A stretch of DNA of 6,101 bases from Hyphomicrobiales bacterium (GCA_028290595.1 JAQGJO010000322.1:1-6101), one strand, 5' to 3'; counted from the stretch's first letter, positions 1-6,101 are shown. Made by a program: numbers and translations. Notes: generated from the sequence alone by a model not told the origin.

Positions 1-2378
1 TTCAGCACACCATCGCCGTCGCAGGCCTCGCAGCGCCCGCCCTTGACGTTGAAAGAGAAACGGCCCGGGCCGTAGCCCCGCGCCTTGGCTTCCGGCAGCC
101 CGGCAAACCATTCGCGCATCGGCGTAAAGGCGCCGGTATAGGTCGCTGGGTTCGAACGCGGCGTGCGGCCGATCGGCGATTGGTCGATATCGATCACCTT
201 GTCGAGATGTTCGATGCCTTCGATGTGATCATGCGGGGCAGGGTGTTCCAACGCGCCGTTGAGCTTGCGCGCCACGGCTTTGTAGAGCGTGTCAATAACC
301 AAGGTCGACTTGCCGCCGCCGGACACGCCGGTGATGCAGGTGAACGTGCCGAGCGGAATTTCCGCATCGACGTTCTTGAGATTATTGCCGCGGGCGCCGA
401 CGATCTTCAGCTTGCGCCCCGGCTGCACCTTGCGGCGCGCGCGCGGCACCATCACCGATTTGCGCCCAGTCAGATAATCGCCGGTCAGGGAGTTCGGGTC
501 GGCGAGAATATGCGCCGGCGTGCCCTCCGAGACGATCCGCCCGCCGTGAATGCCGGCGCCGGGGCCGACATCGACCACGTAATCGGCGCTGAGAATGGCG
601 TCCTCGTCATGCTCGACCACGATGACCGTATTGCCGAGATCGCGGAGCCGCCGCAAGGTGTCGAGCAGCCGCGCATTGTCGCGCTGATGCAGGCCGATGG
701 AGGGCTCATCGAGCACATAGAGCACGCCGGTGAGGCCGGAGCCGATCTGCGAGGCGAGGCGGATGCGTTGGCTTTCGCCGCCCGACAATGTGCCCGAGCC
801 GCGCGCCAAGGTCAGATAGTCGAGGCCGACGTCGACGAGGAAGATCAGCCGCTCGCGGATTTCCTTGAGGATGCGGCCGGCGATCTCGTTGCGCTTCTTG
901 TCGAGATGCTGGGGCAGGTTGGTCGCCCAGTCGGCGGCTGTACGCACCGACAATTGCGCGATCTCGCCGATATGCTTGCCGTCGATCTTCACCGCCAGTG
1001 CTTCCGGCTTGAGGCGGTGGCCTTCGCAGGCGGCGCAGGGCGTGTCGGCCATGTAGCGGCCGATTTCCTCGCGCGCCCATTCGCTTTCGGTTTCGAGGTA
1101 GCGGCGCTCGAGATTCCGCACGACGCCTTCGAACGGCTTCTTCACCTGATAGGCGCGCAGGCCATCGTCATAGGCGAATTTGACCTCTTCCTCGCCCGAT
1201 CCGAATAAAATGACTTCGCGCGCCTTCTTGGCCAAGTTTTCGAACGGTTCGTCGAGGCGGAACTTGTAGTGCTTGCCGAGTGCTTCGAGCGTCTGCAGAT
1301 AATATGGCGACGATGATTTCGCCCACGGCGCAATCGCACCCTTCCGCAACGTCACTTTCGGGTCCGGCACGACGAGATCTGAATCGATCTTCTGCTCGAA
1401 GCCGAGGCCGCTGCAGACCGGGCAGGCGCCGAACGGATTGTTGAACGAGAACAGCCGCGGCTCGATCTCCGGAATCGTAAAGCCGGAGACCGGGCAGGCG
1501 AATTTCGACGAGAACATGATGCGCTTGGCTTCGCCCTTCGCATCCTTCTCATCGGCATATTCGGCAACTGCAATGCCCTCGGCCAGCTCCAGCGCCGTCT
1601 CGAAGGATTCCGCCAGCCGCGCCGCGATGTCGGGGCGCACGACGATGCGGTCCACCACCACGTCGATGTCATGCTTGAATTTCTTGTCGCGGGTCGGCGC
1701 ATCGGCGATTTCGTAATAGACGCCGTTGACCTTGAGCCGCTGGAAGCCGCGCTTCATGTAATCGGCGATCTCCTTGCGGAACTCGCCTTTGCGGCCGCGC
1801 ACGACCGGCGCCAGCAGATAGAGACGCGACTTCTCGGGCAGCGCCAGCACCCGGTCGACCATCTGGCTCACCGTCTGGCTTTCGATCGGCAGGCCGGTCG
1901 CCGGCGAATAGGGAATGCCGACTCGCGCCCACAGCAGGCGCATATAATCGTGGATCTCGGTCACCGTGCCGACGGTCGAGCGTGGATTTTTCGACGTGGT
2001 CTTCTGCTCGATGGAAATCGCCGGCGACAGGCCGTCGATCTGGTCGACGTCGGGCTTCTGCATCATTTCAAGAAACTGCCGGGCATAGGCCGACAGCGAT
2101 TCCACATAGCGCCGCTGCCCCTCGGCATAGATCGTGTCGAAGGCCAGCGACGACTTGCCCGAGCCTGACAGGCCGGTGAATACCACGAGCTTGTCGCGCG
2201 GGATCGTCAGATCGACATTCTTGAGGTTGTGCTCGCGCGCGCCGCGAACCGAGATGGTGCGCTGATCGCCAAAGCGTCCCGCGACCGGCAAGGTGGCCAC
2301 GGGCGTCTGTATCGCGGTGGAGGTCTTTTTCTTTGCCGACTTCAAGGGAGCAGGCGGGTTTTGCGGCTTGCGGGGCAC
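1..2378 (-). CDS. uvrA: UvrA, excinuclease ABC subunit A (3' end outside window)
   Basis: UvrA is the dimeric ATPase that finds bulky DNA lesions and loads UvrB in nucleotide excision repair. About 792 codons are visible in one uninterrupted frame; the last roughly 170-200 lie beyond the left edge. Counting from the GTG at 2378, the order is: a basic, Pro-rich N-terminal extension; [16 protein letters not shown]; first Walker [10 protein letters not shown] (residues 69-77); a first zinc module with C295, S298, C319 and C322; ABC signature LSGGESQRI (from 531) followed by Walker [16 protein letters not shown]; second Walker [10 protein letters not shown] (684-692); and the first half of the C-terminal zinc finger, C783-E-A-C786. 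Position four of the first zinc module is Ser where E. coli has Cys. No ATG lies between the upstream in-frame stop (near 2508) and the conserved core. GTG 2378 is chosen because GGA sits 6 nt upstream of it. GTG 2300 and GTG 2471/2474 are alternatives. Identity is certain; the start is not. Confidence 0.97.
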   Translation of the reverse strand, partial: MPRKPQNPPAPLKSAKKKTSTAIQTPVATLPVAGRFGDQRTISVRGAREHNLKNVDLTIPRDKLVVFTGLSGSGKSSLAFDTIYAEGQRRYVESLSAYARQFLEMMQKPDVDQIDGLSPAISIEQKTTSKNPRSTVGTVTEIHDYMRLLWARVGIPYSPATGLPIESQTVSQMVDRVLALPEKSRLYLLAPVVRGRKGEFRKEIADYMKRGFQRLKVNGVYYEIADAPTRDKKFKHDIDVVVDRIVVRPDIAARLAESFETALELAEGIAVAEYADEKDAKGEAKRIMFSSKFACPVSGFTIPEIEPRLFSFNNPFGACPVCSGLGFEQKIDSDLVVPDPKVTLRKGAIAPWAKSSSPYYLQTLEALGKHYKFRLDEPFENLAKKAREVILFGSGEEEVKFAYDDGLRAYQVKKPFEGVVRNLERRYLETESEWAREEIGRYMADTPCAACEGHRLKPEALAVKIDGKHIGEIAQLSVRTAADWATNLPQHLDKKRNEIAGRILKEIRERLIFLVDVGLDYLTLARGSGTLSGGESQRIRLASQIGSGLTGVLYVLDEPSIGLHQRDNARLLDTLRRLRDLGNTVIVVEHDEDAILSADYVVDVGPGAGIHGGRIVSEGTPAHILADPNSLTGDYLTGRKSVMVPRARRKVQPGRKLKIVGARGNNLKNVDAEIPLGTFTCITGVSGGGKSTLVIDTLYKAVARKLNGALEHPAPHDHIEGIEHLDKVIDIDQSPIGRTPRSNPATYTGAFTPMREWFAGLPEAKARGYGPGRFSFNVKGGRCEACDGDGVL

Positions 2379-2401
2379 GGGCGATCCAGCAGTTGTTAGT
2401 C

Positions 2402-2437
2402 GGTTTTCAGGCAGGTTTTTGGGCAGATTTTTGGGAT
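2402..2437. repeat. three imperfect tandem 12-bp repeats beside the uvrA start
   Basis: Three consecutive 12-bp units read GGTTTTCAGGCA, GGTTTTTGGGCA and GATTTTTGGGAT. On the minus strand the array lies just upstream of the chosen uvrA start and stays in frame with it. If translation began at GTG 2471 or 2474, it would encode [12 protein letters not shown], a repeated four-residue pattern. It may therefore be slippage-generated spacer DNA or part of a longer UvrA N-terminus. No function is assigned. Confidence 0.7.
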
Positions 2438-2496
2438 TGTCCCTAACGTAGGGTCTGTCGGGCGGTTTCACCACCCGGGGATCGATAATCCACAGA

Positions 2497-2527
2497 CTTG
2501 AGCGGACTTACGGCCTTGAGCGGACTT
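2497..2527. repeat. duplicated 13-bp word upstream of dctA
   Basis: The word CTTGAGCGGACTT occurs perfectly at 2497-2509 and again at 2515-2527, giving a repeat period of 18 bp. The second copy ends about 105 bp before the dctA start and 30 bp before a TTGACA hexamer. Direct repeats at this position could be binding sites for a regulator of either divergent gene, or simply a local duplication. No known operator was recognised. Confidence 0.7.
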
Positions 2528-2556
2528 GCAGAACATTTGGCTTATCCTAAGTTACC

Positions 2557-2587
2557 TTGACACTGGGGTGGAAAGACAGACTAGCCT
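2557..2587 (+). promoter_or_regulatory. candidate dctA promoter
   Basis: A perfect -35 hexamer TTGACA lies at 2557-2562. The only -10-like matches downstream are poor: ACTAGC at 17 bp spacing, or TAGCCT (2582-2587) at 19 bp. It would place the transcript start roughly 40 bp before the dctA ribosome-binding site. No sigma-54 -24/-12 element was found in the gap, although rhizobial dctA genes are classically sigma-54/DctD controlled. Weak prediction. Confidence 0.3.
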
Positions 2588-2621
2588 CGTCAGTGCGCGT
2601 CTCGGCGGGACGCGCGAGTAT

Positions 2622-2625
2622 GGAG
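2622..2625 (+). promoter_or_regulatory. dctA ribosome-binding site
   Basis: GGAG lies 7 nt before ATG 2633 but only 1 nt before the in-frame ATG 2627. Normal Shine-Dalgarno spacing therefore favours 2633 as the initiation codon. Confidence 0.65.
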
Positions 2626-2632
2626 TATGACG

Positions 2633-3955
2633 ATGGCACCAACTACGGTCGTAATGGCGGCGGCGAGCCGGAAACCCTGGTACCAGATCCTTTATGTTCA
2701 GGTGCTTGTTGCCATTGTGCTGGGGGCGCTTGTCGGCGCGTTCTGGCCCAATTTCGCGCAGAACGACTGGATCAAGGCGCTGGGCGACGACTTCGTCAAG
2801 CTCATTAAAATGGTGATTGCGCCGATCATTTTCTGCACCGTCGTGTCCGGCATTTCCCATATCAGCGAGGCCAAGAAAGTCGGCCGGGTTGCGGTCAAGG
2901 CGCTGCTTTATTTCGAAATCGTCTCGACCTTCGCGCTGGCGCTCGGCCTTCTCGTCGCCAATGTCCTGAAACCGGGGGCGGGCTTTTCCGGCCACAGCGA
3001 CGCTGCCGCCGTGGCGGGCTATGCCAAACAGGCCAGCGAGATGAAATCCATCGATTTCGTCTCCCACATTATTCCTGACTCCGTGGTCGGAGCCTTTGCG
3101 ACCGGCGATGTGCTTCAGGTTCTGCTGTTCGCCATCCTGTTCGGCTTCGCGCTGATGTTTCTGGGCGAACGCGGCCATACGGTGCGGGCGCTGATCGACG
3201 ATGTCGCCCATGCCATGTTCGGCGTCATCGCCATCATCGTCAAAATCGCGCCGCTCGGGGCTTTTGGCGCCATGGCCTATACGATCGGGAAATACGGCCC
3301 GCAGGTGCTCGGCAATCTCGCCGGCTTGATCGCCACCTTCTACCTGACGGCGCTGCTGTTTATTCTCGTTGTGCTGGGCGCGATCGCCGCCGTCGCCGGA
3401 TTCTCGATTCTCAAATTCGTCCGCTATATCAAGGACGAACTGCTGATCGTGCTCGGCACCAGCTCGTCCGAAAGCGCGCTGCCGCAAATGATGGAAAAGC
3501 TGGAACGGCTCGGCTGTTCGAAGCCCGTGGTCGGCCTTGTCGTACCCACCGGCTATTCCTTCAACCTCGACGGCACCAATATCTATATGACCTTGGCGAC
3601 CCTGTTCATCGCCCAGGCGCTGAACGTGCCGCTGACGTTCGGCGACCAGATCACCATCATGATCGTCGCCATGCTGACCTCGAAGGGCGCCAGCGGCGTC
3701 ACCGGGGCCGGATTCATCACCCTGGCGGCGACACTGGCTGCCGTGCGGCCTGAGCTCGTGCCGGGCATGGCGATCGTGCTCGGCATCGACAAGTTCATGA
3801 GCGAATGCCGCGCCCTGACCAACCTGGTCGGCAACGGCGTCGCCTGCGTCGTCGTCGCCTGGTGGGAAGGCGAGCTTGACCGTGACAAACTGCAGGCCGC
3901 TCTCAACCGGGATCTCGACCCGACATCCGTCGAAACCGCCGTCACGACAGGCTGA
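2633..3955 (+). CDS. dctA: DctA, C4-dicarboxylate/cation symporter (DAACS/SLC1 family)
   Basis: This inner-membrane secondary transporter imports succinate, fumarate and malate, driven by the cation gradient. It is 440 aa; the E. coli homologue as I remember it is about 428. The N-terminus [20 protein letters not shown] begins the first membrane helix, and hydrophobic helices follow throughout. Family hallmarks are in order: [19 protein letters not shown] (56-74), hairpin-1 serine motif [10 protein letters not shown] (275-284), the cation-site motif NLDGT (311-315), hairpin-2 SKGASGVTG (350-358), and [16 protein letters not shown] (386-401) with the substrate-coordinating Arg at 393. Ser390 occupies the position where amino-acid-transporting relatives carry Asp for the substrate amino group, which fits a dicarboxylate substrate. 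It starts at ATG 2633 by its GGAG site; ATG 2627 adds two residues. It stands alone, with no dctB/dctD sensor genes visible, and lies between uvrA and ssb. The specific substrate is inferred from family membership. Confidence 0.94.
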   Translation: MAPTTVVMAAASRKPWYQILYVQVLVAIVLGALVGAFWPNFAQNDWIKALGDDFVKLIKMVIAPIIFCTVVSGISHISEAKKVGRVAVKALLYFEIVSTFALALGLLVANVLKPGAGFSGHSDAAAVAGYAKQASEMKSIDFVSHIIPDSVVGAFATGDVLQVLLFAILFGFALMFLGERGHTVRALIDDVAHAMFGVIAIIVKIAPLGAFGAMAYTIGKYGPQVLGNLAGLIATFYLTALLFILVVLGAIAAVAGFSILKFVRYIKDELLIVLGTSSSESALPQMMEKLERLGCSKPVVGLVVPTGYSFNLDGTNIYMTLATLFIAQALNVPLTFGDQITIMIVAMLTSKGASGVTGAGFITLAATLAAVRPELVPGMAIVLGIDKFMSECRALTNLVGNGVACVVVAWWEGELDRDKLQAALNRDLDPTSVETAVTTG

Positions 3956-4012
3956 GGGCACGGTTCGGTTTCTGCTCATTGGCGAGGCACAGCGCTTTTC
4001 CACATGTCCGAC

Positions 4013-4041
4013 TTGATTCTCGAAAAGAACATATATAGAAC
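4013..4041 (+). promoter_or_regulatory. probable ssb promoter
   Basis: A TTGATT -35 element (4013-4018) and a TAGAAC -10 element (4036-4041) are separated by 17 bp. The -10 lies inside the SOS box, so LexA bound there would block RNA polymerase. Transcription would begin near 4048, leaving a leader of about 120 nt before ssb. The elements are imperfect, but spacing, AT-richness and overlap with the LexA site support the call. Confidence 0.5.
4027..4041 (+). promoter_or_regulatory. SOS box (alphaproteobacterial LexA site GAAC-N7-GAAC)
   Basis: The sequence GAAC-ATATATA-GAAC is a perfect match to the direct-repeat LexA operator described in Alphaproteobacteria (GTTC-N7-GTTC on the other strand). 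It lies 130 bp before the ssb start in an AT-rich stretch and overlaps the likely -10. The inference is that ssb is induced after DNA damage when LexA is cleaved. Confidence 0.85.
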
Positions 4042-4070
4042 ATAAATGAATTTGAGAAGAGGCGCTTGTT

Positions 4071-4118
4071 GTGGACAAAGTCATGACGATGGGCGCGTCG
4101 GAAGCGGCCTCAGCGTAA
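4071..4118 (+). CDS. possible 15-codon leader ORF in the ssb 5' region
   Basis: GTG at 4071 opens a 15-residue reading frame (VDKVMTMGASEAASA) ending in TAA. It is preceded at 8 nt by the purine-rich GAGAAGAGG (4054-4062), a good Shine-Dalgarno match. It would be the first ORF on the ssb mRNA if the promoter is placed correctly. It is too short for coding statistics and matches no family I know. Nothing shows that it is translated; it may be chance. Confidence 0.2.
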   Translation: MDKVMTMGASEAASA

Positions 4119-4132
4119 GGTCCGTTCAACTT

Positions 4133-4160
4133 GCCGGCACGAGGCCGGTCCGTATTTTTT
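4133..4160 (+). terminator. possible attenuator hairpin with T6 run before ssb
   Basis: CCGGC (4134-4138) pairs with GCCGG (4144-4148) around a 5-nt loop, with one extra G-T pair at 4133/4149. Six nucleotides later comes T6 (4155-4160), directly abutting the ssb GGAG. The segment GAGGCCG (4141-4147) can alternatively pair with CGGCCTC (4105-4111), which would open the hairpin. The stem is short and not immediately followed by the T run, so termination would be weak. Speculative. Confidence 0.25.
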
Positions 4161-4164
4161 GGAG
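4161..4164 (+). promoter_or_regulatory. ssb ribosome-binding site
   Basis: GGAG lies 6 nt before ATG 4171. An in-frame TTG at 4159 overlaps this site and would only add METI, so ATG 4171 is the start. Confidence 0.85.
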
Positions 4165-4170
4165 ACAATT

Positions 4171-4671
4171 ATGGCTGGCAGCGTCAACAAGGTGATCCTG
4201 ATCGGCAATCTTGGCCGCGACCCCGAAGTACGCCGCACCGGCGCGGGCGATCCGATCGTGAGCTTTTCCGTCGCGACGACTGAGTCCTGGCGCGACAAGG
4301 CCTCGGGCGAGCGCAAGGACCGCACGGAGTGGCACAACGTCGTGATCTTCAACGAGGCCCTCGGCAAGATCGCCGAGCAATATTGCAAGAAGGGCACGAA
4401 GATCTATCTCGAAGGCCAGTTGCAGACGCGCGAATATACCGACAAGGACGGCAACCAGCGTAAGTCGACCGAAGTCGTGCTGCAGCGTTTCCGCGGCGAA
4501 CTGACCTTGCTCGATAGCCGTCGCGACAGCGAGGAACGTGGCATGTCGTCGTCTTCCGGCGGTGGTGATTTCGGCCGTTCCTCGCCGATGGAGCCGCGTC
4601 GTGTGGCATCGGGTGGCGGTGGCGGACGCGCAGCAGCTCCGGCGCCGATCGACGATGATATCCCGTTCTAG
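4171..4671 (+). CDS. ssb: SSB, single-stranded DNA-binding protein
   Basis: SSB is a homotetrameric protein that coats single-stranded DNA during replication, recombination and repair and recruits partner proteins through its acidic tail. It has 166 residues, typical for the family. The OB fold covers about residues 4-113, beginning GSVNKVILIGNLGRDPEVR. W40, W54 and F60 match the DNA-stacking aromatics of E. coli SSB at the same positions; Tyr89 stands roughly where E. coli has W88. A Gly/Ser/Arg/Ala-rich flexible linker spans about 117-159. The C-terminus is DDDIPF, the conserved tip that binds partners such as exonuclease I, RecO and the polymerase clamp loader. The start is fixed by GGAG 6 nt upstream and by homology. 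A perfect SOS box lies 130 bp upstream, pointing to LexA control. The gene is followed by a strong palindrome and then a MetX-like gene on the same strand. Confidence 0.98.
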   Translation: MAGSVNKVILIGNLGRDPEVRRTGAGDPIVSFSVATTESWRDKASGERKDRTEWHNVVIFNEALGKIAEQYCKKGTKIYLEGQLQTREYTDKDGNQRKSTEVVLQRFRGELTLLDSRRDSEERGMSSSSGGGDFGRSSPMEPRRVASGGGGGRAAAPAPIDDDIPF

Positions 4672-4708
4672 GGCACTTTCTTTCTAAAAAGCTGGCTGCG
4701 TCTTTCTA

Positions 4709-4736
4709 ATTTCCCGATCCAATCGGATCGGGAAAT
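4709..4736. repeat. perfect palindrome, 12-bp stem with 4-nt loop, between ssb and the MetX-like gene
   Basis: ATTTCCCGATCC pairs perfectly with GGATCGGGAAAT around the loop AATC. It starts 38 bp after the ssb stop and ends 42 bp before the next start. The RNA hairpin would be very stable and could end the ssb transcript or protect its 3' end. However, neither strand shows a T run just after the stem, so it is not a textbook intrinsic terminator. It may equally be a dispersed intergenic palindromic repeat; its copy number in the genome cannot be judged here. Confidence 0.85.
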
Positions 4737-4778
4737 GCTATAGGCACATCACGTTTTAACGCCAGCGCGGGTGTCGAC

Positions 4779-5897
4779 GTGATTGTCGAGAAGAAGATAT
4801 TTGAAATGCCTGTGCTGGAGACGCTCTCCGGCGCGACGATCAAGCAGGTGCGCATTGGCTATGAGACCTATGGCACGCTCAACGCAGATCGCTCCAACGC
4901 GATTCTGATCTGCCATTTCTTTTCCGGCACCAGCCATGCAGCGGGCAAATACGCGCCGGAAGAAGTTTTGCCCGGCTATTGGGATTATCTGATCGGACCC
5001 GGCAAGGCGATCGACACCGATCGCTATTTCGTCATCTCCTCCGACACGCTGACCAATCTCAACGCTTACGATTCCACGGTCACGACCACCGGACCGGCGT
5101 CGATCAATCCCGACACCGGCAAGCCCTATGGCATGAGCTTTCCGTTCGTGACGATCGGCGACTTCGTCCGCGTTCAGAAAGCGCTCGTCGATCATCTGGG
5201 CATCAGCAAGCTGCATACGGTCATGGGCCCGTCCATGGGCGGCCTGCAGACCTATGAATGGGCGGCGAGCTATCCCGATATGATGGATCGTATCATCCCG
5301 GTCATCAGCGCCGCCAATGCCGGCGCCTGGCTGATCGCCTGGCTCGATGTCTGGGCGACGCCGGTGCGGCTCGACCCCAATTGGCGTGGCGGTGATTATT
5401 ACGGCCATACGCTGCCGGTGGAGGGCCTGAAACAGTCGTTGAAGATCGTGACCCTGCAGGCCAACCACTGGCAATGGGCGAACCGCATCGACGGCGCTGC
5501 CTGGGCCGTGGAGGGCGCCGACCCGATGCAGGCGCTGAACAATCACTACCGCGTCGAGGCGGTGCTGGAAGGCGCCGCCGCCCCGCGGGCGGCGATCTCT
5601 GACGCCAACAATTTTCTCTACCTCATCAAGGCCAACCAGAGCTTCATTCCGGGCATGGGCACAGGCGCGAAAACCGTTGCCGAGGGGCTGGCGCGGATCA
5701 AGGCGCGCACGCTGGCGCTTTACGCGCCGACCGACCAGGTTTTCGCCGCCGAATGGGTACTGCAAACGGCGAAGATGATCGCCGACGCCGGTACACAAGT
5801 CGAAACCGCTGAAATTCAAGGCGAATTTGGCCACCTGAACGGCGTGATGGCGATGGCTCCTCTGGGGCCGCGGATTGCCGAGTTTCTGGCCAGCTAG
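4779..5897 (+). CDS. MetX-family alpha/beta-hydrolase (homoserine O-acetyltransferase-like; substrate uncertain)
   Basis: This 372-residue protein is of the superfamily containing homoserine O-acyltransferase MetX, which activates homoserine for methionine synthesis, and related esterases. Visible features are: ILICHFFSGTSHAAGKY (42-58), in place of the usual MetX HALTGDSH-type strand; TTTGPASINPDTGKPYG (102-118), a clear MetX-family block; the nucleophile elbow G-P-S152-M-G; probable acid Asp319 (APTDQVF); and probable His352 (FGHLNG). The lid region contains VTLQANHWQWANR where canonical MetX, as I recall it, has a TYR-containing motif tied to homoserine binding. Triad chemistry is therefore intact, but the substrate may not be homoserine; a MekB-like esterase or other acyltransferase is possible. 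The start is GTG 4779 with a weak upstream GCGGG. ATG 4806 would cut a conserved-looking VEKKIFEMP N-terminus. There is no signal peptide and no in-frame upstream start, so it is likely cytoplasmic. No metW is visible downstream. Confidence 0.85.
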   Translation: MIVEKKIFEMPVLETLSGATIKQVRIGYETYGTLNADRSNAILICHFFSGTSHAAGKYAPEEVLPGYWDYLIGPGKAIDTDRYFVISSDTLTNLNAYDSTVTTTGPASINPDTGKPYGMSFPFVTIGDFVRVQKALVDHLGISKLHTVMGPSMGGLQTYEWAASYPDMMDRIIPVISAANAGAWLIAWLDVWATPVRLDPNWRGGDYYGHTLPVEGLKQSLKIVTLQANHWQWANRIDGAAWAVEGADPMQALNNHYRVEAVLEGAAAPRAAISDANNFLYLIKANQSFIPGMGTGAKTVAEGLARIKARTLALYAPTDQVFAAEWVLQTAKMIADAGTQVETAEIQGEFGHLNGVMAMAPLGPRIAEFLAS

Positions 5898-6058
5898 AGG
5901 CCGTTTTGCTGGTGTCGCAAACACTTCCGTAGCGGCAAAATAAGTCTTTGAAAATAAAGGAATAAAATAGCGCAAAACCAGCCCTCGAAATTGGCTTTTA
6001 AAGGCGAAATCGGATAGTGTGCGGCATCCGATTCTCCCAGGCTGGAATGGCGTAACCT

Positions 6059-6101
6059 TTGGCTGACCCGATCGACCCGAATAATCCCGATCAACCGGGC
6101 T
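6059..6101 (+). CDS. gyrA: probable start of gyrA, DNA gyrase subunit A (partial)
   Basis: From TTG 6059 the frame reads (M)ADPIDPNNPDQPG and stays open to the window edge. This resembles the Asp/Pro-rich leader that precedes the SDIRPVSI-type core in rhizobial GyrA proteins as I remember them. A uvrA-ssb-gyrA neighbourhood in related genomes also fits. Only 14 codons are present, no domain motif is reached, and the nearest purine-rich site (GGA 6044-6046) is 12 nt away, so the call rests on weak similarity plus context. The 161 bp upstream (5898-6058) are AT-richer and hold a possible promoter, TTGGCT (5991-5996) and GATAGT (6013-6018) at 16 bp spacing, but nothing stronger. Confidence 0.45.
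   Translation, partial: MADPIDPNNPDQPG

Noticed and set aside
180..1208. 342-codon open frame on the plus strand opposite uvrA
   Set aside because: It lies in register with uvrA codons, and the sense product contains the UvrA signature and second Walker A motif. The antisense product has no family features.
2370..2390. sigma-54-like GGGCACG near 2373
   Set aside because: The -12 half (TTGC) is missing at the required spacing, and the match lies within or beside uvrA about 250 bp from dctA.
2486..2494. DnaA-box-like TAATCCACA, with another, TTTTCCACA, at 3996-4004
   Set aside because: Each differs by one base from TTATCCACA and they lie 1.5 kb apart with no cluster, AT-rich unwinding element or origin-type gene context. 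Chance matches are likely.
3980..3999. short GCG/CGC hairpin followed by TTTT after dctA
   Set aside because: Only 3-4 base pairs are available around an 8-nt loop, so it is not a credible intrinsic terminator.
2552..4168. 538-codon open frame on the minus strand across dctA and the ssb leader
   Set aside because: It is in the same codon register as dctA, where its stops would need TTA, CTA or TCA codons, which are rare at this GC content. The predicted protein is Asp/Arg/His-rich without family motifs, while the plus strand encodes an unmistakable DctA.
4046..4195. 49-codon ORF starting at ATG 4046 and overlapping the ssb start out of frame
   Set aside because: It has no ribosome-binding site, begins at about the predicted transcript start, and has no recognisable content; it is less supported than the GTG 4071 leader ORF.
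5907..5941. broken inverted repeat after the MetX-like gene (TTTTGCT ... AGCGGCAAAA, inner GTGT/ACAC)
   Set aside because: The arms are interrupted by bulges and unequal internal gaps and no T run follows; too weak to call a terminator.
4749..5975. 408-codon open frame on the minus strand across the MetX-like gene
   Set aside because: It has the same register as the MetX-like gene and is an antisense shadow with low-complexity Arg/Ala/Gly/His composition and no recognisable domain.

Overview
The window reads as ordinary core chromosome of a GC-rich alphaproteobacterium. The best fit is the Hyphomicrobiales (Rhizobiales), probably near the Bradyrhizobium/Rhodopseudomonas/Nitrobacter group. 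This is an inference from three things: the closeness of UvrA, SSB and DctA to those lineages as I remember them, a LexA site of the alphaproteobacterial type (GAAC-N7-GAAC) in front of ssb, and a probable gyrA start at the right edge. The species cannot be named from the sequence alone.

Layout, left to right. Positions 1-2378 (minus strand) hold most of uvrA, the nucleotide-excision-repair damage sensor. Its 3' end runs off the left edge. Positions 2379-2632 are a divergent intergenic region with a triple 12-bp repeat next to the uvrA start and a duplicated 13-bp word in front of the next gene. Positions 2633-3955 (plus) encode a DctA-type C4-dicarboxylate/proton-or-sodium symporter. Positions 3956-4170 form a 215-bp control region for ssb. 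It contains a perfect SOS box overlapping a likely -10 element, a possible 15-codon leader ORF, and a small GC hairpin followed by a T6 run immediately before the ssb ribosome-binding site. Positions 4171-4671 (plus) encode single-stranded DNA-binding protein. A perfect 12-bp-stem palindrome follows at 4709-4736. Positions 4779-5897 (plus) encode an alpha/beta-hydrolase of the MetX (homoserine acyltransferase) superfamily that looks divergent at the substrate-binding end. After 161 bp of AT-richer DNA, the last 43 bases probably open gyrA from a TTG codon.

Functionally, uvrA, ssb and probable gyrA form a DNA repair/replication neighbourhood. uvrA and ssb are commonly divergent neighbours sharing SOS control. 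Here a transporter gene sits between them, and the only SOS box I can find is on the ssb side. The transporter and the MetX-like enzyme have no visible functional link with the repair genes or with each other.

I see no mobile element, CRISPR array, tRNA or rRNA, and no strong evidence for a new multi-gene system. The most interesting leads are the ssb leader (SOS box plus attenuator-like architecture), the apparent uncoupling of uvrA from that SOS box, and the uncertain substrate of the MetX-like enzyme.
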